Assembly: GCF_051967575.1 (NCBI RefSeq)
Contig: NZ_JBQCJW010000044.1
Span: 1 to 24,517, forward strand
DNA: 24,517 nt
From: Solibacillus silvestris_B
GTDB taxonomy: Bacteria > Bacillota > Bacilli > Bacillales_A > Planococcaceae
Reading direction: 5' to 3'
Each line of letters opens with the position of its first letter. Within the stretch, counting starts at the first letter, position 1. Positions 1 through 7,254 of the stretch are shown in pieces. The notes under the pieces were generated by a model. That model searched no databases. It saw only the letters and a list, made by a program, of their open reading frames with translations, and was not told where the DNA came from. The translations under genes and the position numbers were made by a program.

Positions 1-203
1 AAAACAGACAATAAATTAAGAATCAAAAAAATCACGTGGAAATACAAATTTACTTGAGTTAATCGACAGTCTCATTTTTCCGCCTATTTATTAACGTGGT
101 GGGCAGTCAAACTGATTTCCTGATCGGTACTAGCGGAACCCCTTCATCTCAACTTGCGGGATTGTACGAGGGGAAAATTCTTCTAGTGATGAAAGCAGCT
201 CCA
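1..203. other. Non-coding left edge, no gene seen
   Basis: No convincing coding signal is visible on either strand. The reading frames that cross this stretch lack a ribosome binding site and run into the palindromic element that follows. It may hold the 3' flank of a gene lying outside the window. Confidence 0.5.
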
Positions 204-367
204 GTTGATTGGAATGGAGGCGGCGATATCTGCGGGAACAGGAAATGGCTATTTGCGACGAAAGCGAAAGCGACAGGAGCACCGAGCGGAAGCAACCGGA
301 CTGAAAGAAGCGATGGAGAAGGCTGGAGCCATGCCCGCGAAACGCGTCCGCCGCAATGGAAATCAAC
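204..367. repeat. Palindromic intergenic repeat element (about 164 bp)
   Basis: The element is bounded by the inverted heptamers GTTGATT (204-210) and AATCAAC (361-367). An inner pair, GCGGCG (220-225) and CGCCGC (349-354), also matches. The interior is much more GC- and purine-rich than the flanks and contains CTGCGGGAACAG and GCCATGCCCGCGAAACGCG. From memory this resembles a family of structured intergenic repeats that is common in Bacillaceae and Planococcaceae genomes, with the same GTTGATTGGA start and AATCAAC end. I cannot give its formal name. It has no coding potential of its own, and the open frames through it are incidental. Confidence 0.6.
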
Positions 368-377
368 GGCATTGAAG

Positions 378-419
378 AAAAAGAGAGTACAGTTGCGAAT
401 TTTCGTTCCTGTACTCTCT
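378..419 (-). terminator. Rho-independent terminator-like hairpin, minus strand
   Basis: AGAGAGTACAG (382-392) and CTGTACTCTCT (409-419) form a perfect 11-bp stem. Read on the minus strand, the stem is followed by TTTTTCTTC; on the plus strand no T run follows. No minus-strand gene in the window obviously uses it, because the next gene to the right is on the plus strand. Confidence 0.55.
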
Positions 420-473
420 CACTTGTACTTAAGAGTCTTTTTCAGTGCCCTCAAGCTTATTAGTCCTTTTTTC

Positions 474-502
474 TGTTACATAACATTGCATAATGTTACA
501 AA
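474..502. promoter_or_regulatory. Upstream copy of a TGTTAC operator-like block
   Basis: TGTTACATAAC (474-484) is followed by TAATGTTACAAA (491-502). The perfect inverted repeat TAACATT/AATGTTA lies between them with loop GCAT. The same two words, 4 bp closer together, recur at 642-666 beside the probable promoter of the NlpC/P60 gene. This looks like a second binding site for the same regulator. Confidence 0.45.
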
Positions 503-630
503 TGTTACGAAAAAACCCTCATTTTGTTTAATTATTACATAATATAACGAATATATTTTAAGGGATAGGTTGAAATCCCTATTATTAATGGGTTTTTATT
601 ACGTGTTTATAAATCCCAATTTAGGGTAAG

Positions 631-673
631 TGTAACTGTATTGTTACATAACTGTAATGTTACAAACTATATT
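631..673 (+). promoter_or_regulatory. WalR-box-like direct repeats and -10 of the NlpC/P60 gene
   Basis: TGTAAC (631), TGTTAC (642) and TGTAAT (653) stand exactly 11 bp apart. They fit the known WalR (YycF) pattern TGTWAH-N5-TGTWAH, which controls peptidoglycan hydrolase genes in Bacillus. A possible -10 box, TATATT (668-673), lies just downstream with no good -35, as expected for an activated promoter. Assigning it to WalR is inference from the motif and the target gene type. Confidence 0.5.
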
Positions 674-735
674 CTCGTGTTAACCTAATAACAGTTAAGT
701 TTTCAGAAAATTAATTGAGTTGTTGGAGGAACACG

Positions 736-1284
736 ATGGATTACTTTAAATTAATACGCAATACGGTACTAACTTTGGCAGCAGCCTTCGTCATTTTCTT
801 CGCACCGGTGAATGAAAACGAAGCTTCTGCAGAATCGGCTTACTCTGTTGAAGAGCTAAACAAAATCTCTTCTAAGTATTTAGGGGTTCGCTATGCATAC
901 GGCGGGACATCAGCAAGCGGTTTTGATTGCTCAGGCTATGTTCGTCACGTTTTTAAAGAATTAGGCATCACTTCATTAGATCGCACATCTTCAGGCATGT
1001 ACAGCCAAGGCAAAGAAGTCAAGAAAAGCGACCTTGCGCCAGGAGATTTAGTATTTTTCAACACATCAGGCAAAAACATTTCCCATGTAGGGATTTACAT
1101 CGGTTCAGGAAAATTCATCCACTCATCAACGAGCAAGGGTGTTATCAAAACAAGCATTAACGATAAATATTACTGGGGCAACAAATACGTAGGCGCAAAA
1201 CGCATCGCCAACTTCTCATCAGCCGAAGCAATCGCGGCAACTGAAGATGACTCAGATGTAGACAACACTCCAGAAGCAGAATAA
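736..1284 (+). CDS. Secreted NlpC/P60 family peptidoglycan endopeptidase
   Basis: This is a 182-residue secreted cysteine peptidase that likely cuts stem peptides in peptidoglycan (D,L-endopeptidase). A signal peptide with a basic start, a hydrophobic stretch (about residues 9-24) and a probable cleavage site after ASA (30-32) is visible. One NlpC/P60 domain fills about residues 40-165. The catalytic Cys is residue 65 in FDCSGY, His is 117 in SHVGIY and the third polar residue is probably His129. There are no LysM or SH3 cell-wall-binding repeats, so it is a minimal enzyme; the C-terminus is an acidic tail rich in Asp and Glu. The ATG at 736 is chosen over an in-frame TTG at 715 because GGAGGA sits 6 bp upstream. 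The gene stands alone, with its own terminator and WalR-like boxes upstream. The family call is firm; the bond cleaved is inferred. Confidence 0.93.
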   Translation: MDYFKLIRNTVLTLAAAFVIFFAPVNENEASAESAYSVEELNKISSKYLGVRYAYGGTSASGFDCSGYVRHVFKELGITSLDRTSSGMYSQGKEVKKSDLAPGDLVFFNTSGKNISHVGIYIGSGKFIHSSTSKGVIKTSINDKYYWGNKYVGAKRIANFSSAEAIAATEDDSDVDNTPEAE

Positions 1285-1321
1285 TACATAGCATATACAT
1301 ACTACTACATACTGCAAATTC

Positions 1322-1363
1322 AAATCTCTCACCTTATTAAAATAGGTGGGGGATTTTTATTTT
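1322..1363 (+). terminator. Terminator of the NlpC/P60 gene
   Basis: AAATCTCTCACCT pairs with AGGTGGGGGATTT through an 8-base loop and is followed by a T-rich tract. Confidence 0.8.
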
Positions 1364-1410
1364 AGGGTGTTCGATATTAATTGGGGAGTGGCGCTTTATT
1401 AGGTACGGAA

Positions 1411-1590
1411 GTTTCTGCGTTAAATGACGAAAGGGAGCGCGGTTCTACTTTATGGGGGAAGAGTTCTACATTAGCGGCTGAAGTTTCTACATTGTGTCCA
1501 AAAGATTCTACATACTGCGCCAAAGATTCCACATTACCAGTGAAATGTTCTACATTATGCCTAAAAGCTTCCACATTAGGCGCATGCATA
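1411..1590 (-). repeat. 21-bp tandem repeat array 1 (GTAGAA core on minus strand)
   Basis: TTCTAC or TTCCAC cores (the reverse complement of GTAGAA/GTGGAA) begin at 1443, 1464, 1485, 1506, 1527, 1548 and 1569, exactly 21 bp apart. A degenerate core lies at 1413. The rest of each monomer varies. On the minus strand the frame reading N/K-V-E every seven residues is open across the array, starting at an ATG at 1601. It has no well-placed ribosome binding site, so I do not call it a gene. The array lies between two convergent terminators. Confidence 0.9.
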
Positions 1591-1652
1591 AGTGCATACA
1601 TGGCAGATAAAACGACAATCTCCCTCTCAATCCCGCCACTCTAAGCTACATT

Positions 1653-1686
1653 AAAAAACACAGCACTTAGAAATCCAGTGCTGTGT
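1653..1686 (-). terminator. Terminator of secA2-slaP
   Basis: ACACAGCACT (1658-1667) and AGTGCTGTGT (1677-1686) form a perfect 10-bp stem. On the minus strand the stem runs into a T tract. It sits 12 bp beyond the slaP stop codon. Confidence 0.88.
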
Positions 1687-1697
1687 GTAAATTGATT

Positions 1698-2603
1698 CTA
1701 TTGAGGAACTCGAGCTGTCCAGCGTGAAAGGTCAATGCCTTTAACTGTCACTAATTCTTTCGGGAAAATGAAAGTCCAAGGTTTTGTCGTATTTGGCTGT
1801 ACAGTTAATACAGGGTCTAATTTGAATGAGCCCTTTGCTACTACTACGCCGCGCGCATCGATAATTTCAAGAGGCAATTGCTCCAAGTTAATCGCTTTTT
1901 CATGCCCGTTGCGGATGAAGATGGAAGCATGCAAACTGGCGTCATTATTTAATTTTGCCTGCAATCCTGTGAAGTTGACTTCGGTTTTTCCTAGCTTCGG
2001 CAATGTTTTTACGATTTCCACAAGCTTCTCTTGCTGATCTTTAGGCAATTGCTTTTTCCATGTGTCATCCAAATCCAGTTGGTGTCCGCGCAATGATAAT
2101 AAGTTGAATGAAATTTTCCAGCCTTCCTCAGGTGCCTCTTCTGCTGTAATGGAAGAAGCAGGGAATGTGAAAATCCATGGACGCGCGCTTTCGGCAGGGA
2201 TGACACCAAGCTCTTTAAAATCAAAGTAATGTGAAGCTAAACGGTTATCGTCTTTATCCAAAATTAATAGCTCAATTTCGCCCAATTCGATTGCTTCCGA
2301 TAATGAAGAGCGGAAAAACGCTTTTACATTCCATGAACCGTTTGCCGGCGAAGGCTCGATATTAATTGCCGATAATGATAATTGATTTGGTTTTAATGGC
2401 GCTAAATCATTTGCCAAGAAGTTGAATACATATTTTTGCTCCTGTGGTACATCCCATTCAGGATGGAAAGATAGTTTTGTGATGACATCGCGATTGGCAT
2501 CTTTTTTTGATGTTTGTCCAGATGTTTTCACGACTGATGACGAATCAACGGCACTATCTTTACCCACTTTATCGCCCTTTTTAAATAAATCGAATAACCC
2601 CAT
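1698..2603 (-). CDS. slaP: Accessory Sec system S-layer assembly protein (SLAP domain, duplicated)
   Basis: This 301-residue protein without a signal peptide probably acts in the cytoplasm with SecA2 in export of S-layer proteins, the role shown for SlaP in Bacillus anthracis. After a short amphipathic N-terminus (MGLFDLFKKG) and a Ser/Lys-rich linker it holds two related domains, roughly residues 45-150 and 185-300. Each domain ends in a matching motif: RPWIFTFPASSIT in the first and KPWTFIFPKELVT in the second. This internal duplication is the hallmark of the family. It starts 3 bp after the secA2 stop, and its ribosome binding site (GGAGG) overlaps the end of secA2, so the two are surely co-transcribed and translationally linked. 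A strong terminator follows. The S-layer cargo itself is not in the window. Confidence 0.85.
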   Translation of the reverse strand: MGLFDLFKKGDKVGKDSAVDSSSVVKTSGQTSKKDANRDVITKLSFHPEWDVPQEQKYVFNFLANDLAPLKPNQLSLSAINIEPSPANGSWNVKAFFRSSLSEAIELGEIELLILDKDDNRLASHYFDFKELGVIPAESARPWIFTFPASSITAEEAPEEGWKISFNLLSLRGHQLDLDDTWKKQLPKDQQEKLVEIVKTLPKLGKTEVNFTGLQAKLNNDASLHASIFIRNGHEKAINLEQLPLEIIDARGVVVAKGSFKLDPVLTVQPNTTKPWTFIFPKELVTVKGIDLSRWTARVPQ

Positions 2604-2606
2604 GTT

Positions 2607-4970
2607 TTATTCCTCCACGTTCAACGTAATGTTTTTCATAAATGTTACAAGCTCTTCAACAATTTTGCGGCGAAGCTCCTGATAGTTTTTACCGAATAGC
2701 TCCAGGCCTTCTCGTTGATAAATTCGCATTGGATCTTCCTGCTGGTAATGACGTAAGCCGATCCCTTCTTTTAAGTGGGCCATTTGCTCTAAATGCTTTA
2801 CCCACATATGATCGATGAAGCTTAGCATTACTTTCGGAATGACAGCCATAATTTGCTCGTTTTCCGCAAAGCTTTCGATAACCGCTTTTAATTGTTTAAC
2901 TGGCGGGTCCATTGCATCCAATAAATTTTTCACTTTTGTTTCATCGCGGTTTACCGTTACAGGCTCGATGAATAGTGAATTGACGGTATGCTCCATTTTA
3001 TCGAAATCCCATTCAATGACATCTTTATCTTCCGGGGCATTTTCGCGCACTGCAAAGTCCACTGTTTCATACATCATACGAACTAATAAAGGGATAATAT
3101 CTTCATTTTTTAATACTTTGTCGCGTAAATCATATACAATTCGGCGTTGATCATTAATAACATCATCCAGTTTTAAATTGTATTCGCGCATAGAGAAGTG
3201 TGCACCTTCGACAATACGCTGTGTACGTTCGATAAGCTCTGTCACTTCTTTATTCTGAACAAGGCCAATATCATTTGTAGTCATTTTTTTGCGGAATTTT
3301 TCAACATCATCTTTTGCGAAACGCTTGAACATATCGTCTTCAATCGATAGGATGAATCGACTTTCGCCTAAATCTCCTTGACGACCGGAACGTCCGCGCA
3401 ATTGGTTATCGACACGACGGCTTTCATGCTTTTCCGTACCGATGACAAATAGACCGCCCAGCTCCTCAACACCATCGCCCAACACGATATCCGTACCGCG
3501 CCCTGCCATGTTTGTTGCGACTGTAATACGATTTTTTTGACCAGCTTCCGAGATTAATTCAACCTCTTGCTCCACTGTCTTCGCGTTTAATAACTGGAAT
3601 TCCAATCCGTATTTTTTCAGGAAACTTGCAACCTTTTCGGATTGTAAAATAGAAGTTGTTCCGATTAAGACCGGCTGCCCTTTTTCATGGCGACGTAAAG
3701 CTTCCTGTGCCACGTATTCGTATTTTTGCTCGGTCGTTTCGAATACGATATCGGGCTGGTCAAGACGGCGGCGCGGGCGATTCGTCGGAATTTGAATGAC
3801 GCGCATGCCGTAAACTTCCAAAATCTCCTTTTCCTGAGTTTTTGCAGTACCCGTCATCCCTGACAATTTCGGATACATACGGAAGTAGTTTTGAATCGTT
3901 ACTTGTGCCTGTGCTTTATTTTCTTCAGTGATTGTCACGCCTTCTTTCGCTTCAATCGCCTGGTGCAAACCGTCTGAAAGTGAACGGCCTTCCATAATGC
4001 GGCCGGTAAACATATCGACTAGCTCGATTTTGTCATCACGCACAATGTAATCCACGTCGCGCTCAAACATTACGTGTGCGCGCACAGCTTGAATGACATA
4101 GTGATACAATGTTTGGTGCTCTAAATCATATAAATTATCAACACCAAATGCAGCTTCAACCTTTTCGATTCCTTGATCTGTTAGGGAAGTCGCTTTCGTT
4201 TCATCATCGAAATCATAGTCTTCCTCGGCTTTGAAACGTTTTGCCAACATTGCGGCAATGCGGTGCAATTCTTCATTTGCCCCCATTTTACCTGCAATGA
4301 TCAACGGCGTTTTCGCTTCGTCAATCAATACGGAATCCACTTCGTCGATAATGGCGAAGTGGTATGGACGCTGCACTTTATCGCCAATCGTATGTGCCAT
4401 ATTATCACGCAGGTAGTCAAAACCGAATTCAGTTCCGACACCATATGTAATATCCGCATTATAGGCTTCTTTTTTATCGGCCGGTTCCATCATCGGTACG
4501 TTCAGTCCGACTGTCAAGCCTAAGAAGCGGTGAATTTGCCCGATCAATTCAAAGTCGCGTTTTGCCAAATAATCATTAACCGTAATTACGTGAACTCCTT
4601 TGCCTTCCAATGCCCGAACGTAAGAAGGGAGCGAGGCAACCAATGTTTTACCTTCACCTGTAGGCATTTCGGCAATATTGCCTTCTGTTAATACAAGTCC
4701 GCCGATTAATTGCACATCAAAATGGCGCATGTTCAACACACGTTTTGAAGCTTCACGAACGACAGCAAATGCATCAGGGATAATGTCGACAAGCTGTTCG
4801 CCGTTTTCCAAGCGTTCTTTAAATGTAAATGTCATATTCCGAAGCTCTTCGTCTGACATAGGACTATATGTTGCTTCGAGTTTGTTAATTTGCTCTACAG
4901 TTTTGTAGTATCTTTTTAGCTCTCGAGCACTTGTTTGCTCTTTACTGCGTTTGAAAATTGAGAACATCAT
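2607..4970 (-). CDS. secA2: Accessory preprotein translocase ATPase SecA2
   Basis: This is the 787-residue ATPase motor that drives a subset of proteins through the Sec channel. Visible parts include the Walker A motif MPTGEGKT (about 102-109), the DEVD box (209-212), a preprotein cross-linking region, the GTA motif of the second motor domain and the RGRSGRQGD finger. The C-terminus ends at NITLNVEE, so the zinc-binding SecB/lipid tail of housekeeping SecA is missing. That absence and the neighbouring SLAP gene identify it as the SecA2 paralogue rather than the main SecA. In B. anthracis this pair exports the S-layer proteins. The start is the first of two adjacent ATGs, with AAAGGAGAG close upstream. 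The gene is divergent from tagO and is followed 3 bp later by slaP. Confidence 0.93.
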   Translation of the reverse strand: MMFSIFKRSKEQTSARELKRYYKTVEQINKLEATYSPMSDEELRNMTFTFKERLENGEQLVDIIPDAFAVVREASKRVLNMRHFDVQLIGGLVLTEGNIAEMPTGEGKTLVASLPSYVRALEGKGVHVITVNDYLAKRDFELIGQIHRFLGLTVGLNVPMMEPADKKEAYNADITYGVGTEFGFDYLRDNMAHTIGDKVQRPYHFAIIDEVDSVLIDEAKTPLIIAGKMGANEELHRIAAMLAKRFKAEEDYDFDDETKATSLTDQGIEKVEAAFGVDNLYDLEHQTLYHYVIQAVRAHVMFERDVDYIVRDDKIELVDMFTGRIMEGRSLSDGLHQAIEAKEGVTITEENKAQAQVTIQNYFRMYPKLSGMTGTAKTQEKEILEVYGMRVIQIPTNRPRRRLDQPDIVFETTEQKYEYVAQEALRRHEKGQPVLIGTTSILQSEKVASFLKKYGLEFQLLNAKTVEQEVELISEAGQKNRITVATNMAGRGTDIVLGDGVEELGGLFVIGTEKHESRRVDNQLRGRSGRQGDLGESRFILSIEDDMFKRFAKDDVEKFRKKMTTNDIGLVQNKEVTELIERTQRIVEGAHFSMREYNLKLDDVINDQRRIVYDLRDKVLKNEDIIPLLVRMMYETVDFAVRENAPEDKDVIEWDFDKMEHTVNSLFIEPVTVNRDETKVKNLLDAMDPPVKQLKAVIESFAENEQIMAVIPKVMLSFIDHMWVKHLEQMAHLKEGIGLRHYQQEDPMRIYQREGLELFGKNYQELRRKIVEELVTFMKNITLNVEE

Positions 4971-4998
4971 TTTACTCTCCTTTAAAATTGGCTACTTT

Positions 4999-5028
4999 AA
5001 TATAGTAGACACTCAATTATTTTATCAA
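4999..5028 (-). promoter_or_regulatory. Probable sigma-A promoter of secA2-slaP
   Basis: On the minus strand, TTGATA (5028-5023) and TATATT (5004-4999) are 18 bp apart. They lie about 30 bp upstream of the secA2 start codon. Confidence 0.5.
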
Positions 5029-5201
5029 ATTTTGCTTCGAATGACTACTGAACATAAGGGAAATCATAGGAATAATAGAAATAAAATGGTTTGTTTTGGA
5101 ATGAGGCATGATATTTTTTTGATAATAATTGGTTTCTCATGTTAAAAAAGAATGAAGTAGAATAATGATAGTTGTACAGTCTATACTGGCTATTCATATA
5201 G

Positions 5202-5246
5202 TTGACGTAATTATAGCTATATTTTATGAAATGTTCATGCTATACT
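5202..5246 (+). promoter_or_regulatory. Probable promoter(s) of tagO
   Basis: TTGACG (5202-5207) and TATGAA (5225-5230) are separated by 17 bp. An alternative extended -10, TGCTATACT, ends at 5246. Either would leave a leader of roughly 90-110 bases before tagO. The rest of the 4971-5338 gap is AT-rich with no gene that I can support. Confidence 0.45.
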
Positions 5247-5338
5247 TATCATGAATAAAAATGTAGAGTCATTAATGAAACTTCAAATGCTACGATTAAA
5301 TGTAATGTTTGATACTACAAAAATTAAGGAGGAGAGAC

Positions 5339-6394
5339 ATGATTTACGTGTCTTTAATCGTGGCTTTTATTGCGGCCATTATACTTACTCCGCTTGTGAA
5401 GCGATTAGCGTTCCGTCTTGGCGCTGTAGATGCCCCGAACTACCGTAAAGTGCATGCGCGCATAATGCCGAGACTAGGTGGCTTAGCTATTTTTGGCGCG
5501 TTTATGATTGGGATTTTACTATTAAAGTTTGTCACGAATTTCCAAAGTGATTATTTATATGCGATTTTAATTGCTGCGACAATTATCGTAGCTACAGGTA
5601 TTATTGATGATATGCGTGAAATTTCCGCAAAGGCTAAATTGGTCGGCCAAATTATTGCTGCCTGCATCGTCGTATTTGGCGGCGGTATTCAAATCGACAA
5701 TATTAACTTGCCATTCGGCGGGGAACTGGAATTTGGATGGCTAGGGATTCCTTTTACAATTATCTGGATTGTCGGAATTACAAATGCCATCAACTTAATC
5801 GATGGCCTTGACGGACTTGCCGCAGGTGTATCAACAATTGCTTTAATGACATTGGCTGTAATGGCGATGCTCATGCACAATGGAATCGTAATTGCGATGG
5901 CCGCAATATTGGCTGCCGCGACGATCGGTTTCCTGTTTTTCAACTTCCATCCCGCGAAAATTTTCATGGGGGATACAGGTGCGCTGTTTTTAGGGTTTAT
6001 GATTGCGGTGCTTTCACTTTTAGGTTTTAAAAACATAGCGGTTATTTCATTCGTTATTCCAGTTATTATGCTTGGTGTGCCGATTTCCGATACATTCTTT
6101 GCCATTGTGCGTCGTCTGCGCAGCGGGCAGAAATGGTCAGATCCGGATAAATCCCATCTGCATCACCGTTTATTAGATTTAGGCTTCTCGCATCGCCAAA
6201 CAGTGATGATCATTTATGCGATGGCCGCAATGTTCGGTCTCGCCGCCATCATCTTCTCAATGGCAAAAGTGTGGGGCGCAATTTTACTCATTGCAGTCAT
6301 TCTAGTGGCAATTGAGCTATTCGTGGAAATTATCGGCCTCGCCGGCAAAAACTATAAACCATTGCTCAATTTAGTGAGGATATTCAATAAATGA
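5339..6394 (+). CDS. tagO: Undecaprenyl-phosphate N-acetylglucosaminyl 1-phosphate transferase
   Basis: This 351-residue polytopic membrane enzyme of the MraY/WecA family transfers GlcNAc-1-phosphate from UDP-GlcNAc to undecaprenyl phosphate. That is the first step of wall teichoic acid linkage-unit synthesis. Many hydrophobic segments alternate with the conserved cytoplasmic loops. These include the DAPNYRKVH loop near residue 30, the Asp pair in GIIDDMREISAKAKL, NAINLIDGLDGLAAG, FMGDTGALFLGF, and the SHLHHRLLDLGFSHRQ loop typical of the WecA/TagO branch. The start at 5339 is set by AAGGAGGAG five bases upstream; an upstream in-frame ATG at 5309 lacks such a site. In B. subtilis tagO lies in the same neighbourhood. 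It is followed by its own strong terminator and then repeat array 2. Confidence 0.92.
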   Translation: MIYVSLIVAFIAAIILTPLVKRLAFRLGAVDAPNYRKVHARIMPRLGGLAIFGAFMIGILLLKFVTNFQSDYLYAILIAATIIVATGIIDDMREISAKAKLVGQIIAACIVVFGGGIQIDNINLPFGGELEFGWLGIPFTIIWIVGITNAINLIDGLDGLAAGVSTIALMTLAVMAMLMHNGIVIAMAAILAAATIGFLFFNFHPAKIFMGDTGALFLGFMIAVLSLLGFKNIAVISFVIPVIMLGVPISDTFFAIVRRLRSGQKWSDPDKSHLHHRLLDLGFSHRQTVMIIYAMAAMFGLAAIIFSMAKVWGAILLIAVILVAIELFVEIIGLAGKNYKPLLNLVRIFNK

Positions 6395-6403
6395 AAAGAT
6401 CGA

Positions 6404-6442
6404 AACAAGTAAATGGCGTTCTGCTGTTTACTTGTTTTTTTT
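6404..6442 (+). terminator. Terminator of tagO
   Basis: AACAAGTAAA and TTTACTTGTT form a perfect 10-bp stem followed by a run of T. Confidence 0.9.
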
Positions 6443-6532
6443 GGATAATAATTTGCTGGAAGAGACTTCGGAATGAGGGCGTTGTGCCGAGTAATTGAAA
6501 AGCGTCTTTTTTATTAGCCGATTAGATGAAGG

Positions 6533-7145
6533 AAGTAGAATCTCTTGTGCTGAAAGTGGAAGCTATGGCATGGAAAGTGGAACTTGATACAAAGGAAAGT
6601 AGAAGATTTTGCGGAAAAAGTAGAACTTGATGCAAGGAAAGTAGAAAACGCGCCATTTTTCGCCGACTCATTGCGGAATGTAGAAGCTAAAGCTTGAAAT
6701 GTGGAATCTTTCGCTTAAAAAGTAGAACTTAGTGCAAGAGAAGTAGAAGATTTTCCGCCAAAAGTAGAACTTGATGCAAGGAAAGTAGAAAACGCGCCCT
6801 TTTCCGCTGACTCATTGCAGAAAGTAGAACGATTGCCTCGGAATGTGGAAGCTTTTGCCTGAAAAGTAGAACTTGATACAAAGGAAGTAGAAGATTTTGC
6901 GCCAAAAGTAGAACTTGATGCAAGGAAAGTAGAAGAATTTGCGCCAAAAGTAGAACTTAACTCAAAGAAAGTAGAAAACGCGCCATATTTCCGCCGACTC
7001 ATTGCAGAAAGTAGAAACTTTGCCTTGGAAAGTGGAAGCTTCAGCAGTGAAAGTAGAAACTTTGCCTTGGAAAGTGGAAGCTTCAGCAGTGAAAGTAGAA
7101 GCTTTAGCCTGAAATGTAGAATCTTTTGCATAAAAAGTAGAACAG
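6533..7145 (+). repeat. 21-bp tandem repeat array 2 (27 GTAGAA/GTGGAA cores)
   Basis: Cores run from 6535 to 7137, mostly at 21-bp steps. Examples are 6722, 6743, 6764 and 6785, and the unbroken run from 6824 to 6971. Three longer steps of 39-40 bp (6641 to 6680, 6785 to 6824, 6971 to 7011) all carry the same spacer containing AACGCGCC and GACTCATTGC. They mark a higher-order unit of 144 or 186 bp. A 42-bp block is duplicated exactly in tandem from 7011 and from 7053. The array fills the gap between the convergent genes tagO and the LCP gene. Open frames through it lack ribosome binding sites. Confidence 0.92.
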
Positions 7146-7213
7146 TTTACCGGAGAAGGAGAAGCCGCCTTTGAAATATCAAATGGCAGAAACTTCTGTC
7201 TTAAAATTCCGCG

Positions 7214-7247
7214 AAAAAAACAACCCCCGCTTAATTTGCGGAGGTTG
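7214..7247 (-). terminator. Terminator of the LCP gene
   Basis: On the minus strand, CAACCTCCGC pairs with GCGGGGGTTG (one G-T pair) and is followed by seven T. It lies 8 bp beyond the stop codon. Confidence 0.88.
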
Positions 7248-7254
7248 GCTGTTG

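Noticed and set aside
96..542. 148-residue plus-strand frame
   Set aside because: It runs through the palindromic element and a terminator-like hairpin, has no ribosome binding site, and its composition changes abruptly along its length.
2815..4908. Several plus-strand frames opposite secA2
   Set aside because: They are antisense shadows of a clearly conserved gene and lack ribosome binding sites.
5251..5448. 65-residue frame at the start of tagO
   Set aside because: It overlaps tagO in another frame, and the real tagO start has a far better ribosome binding site.
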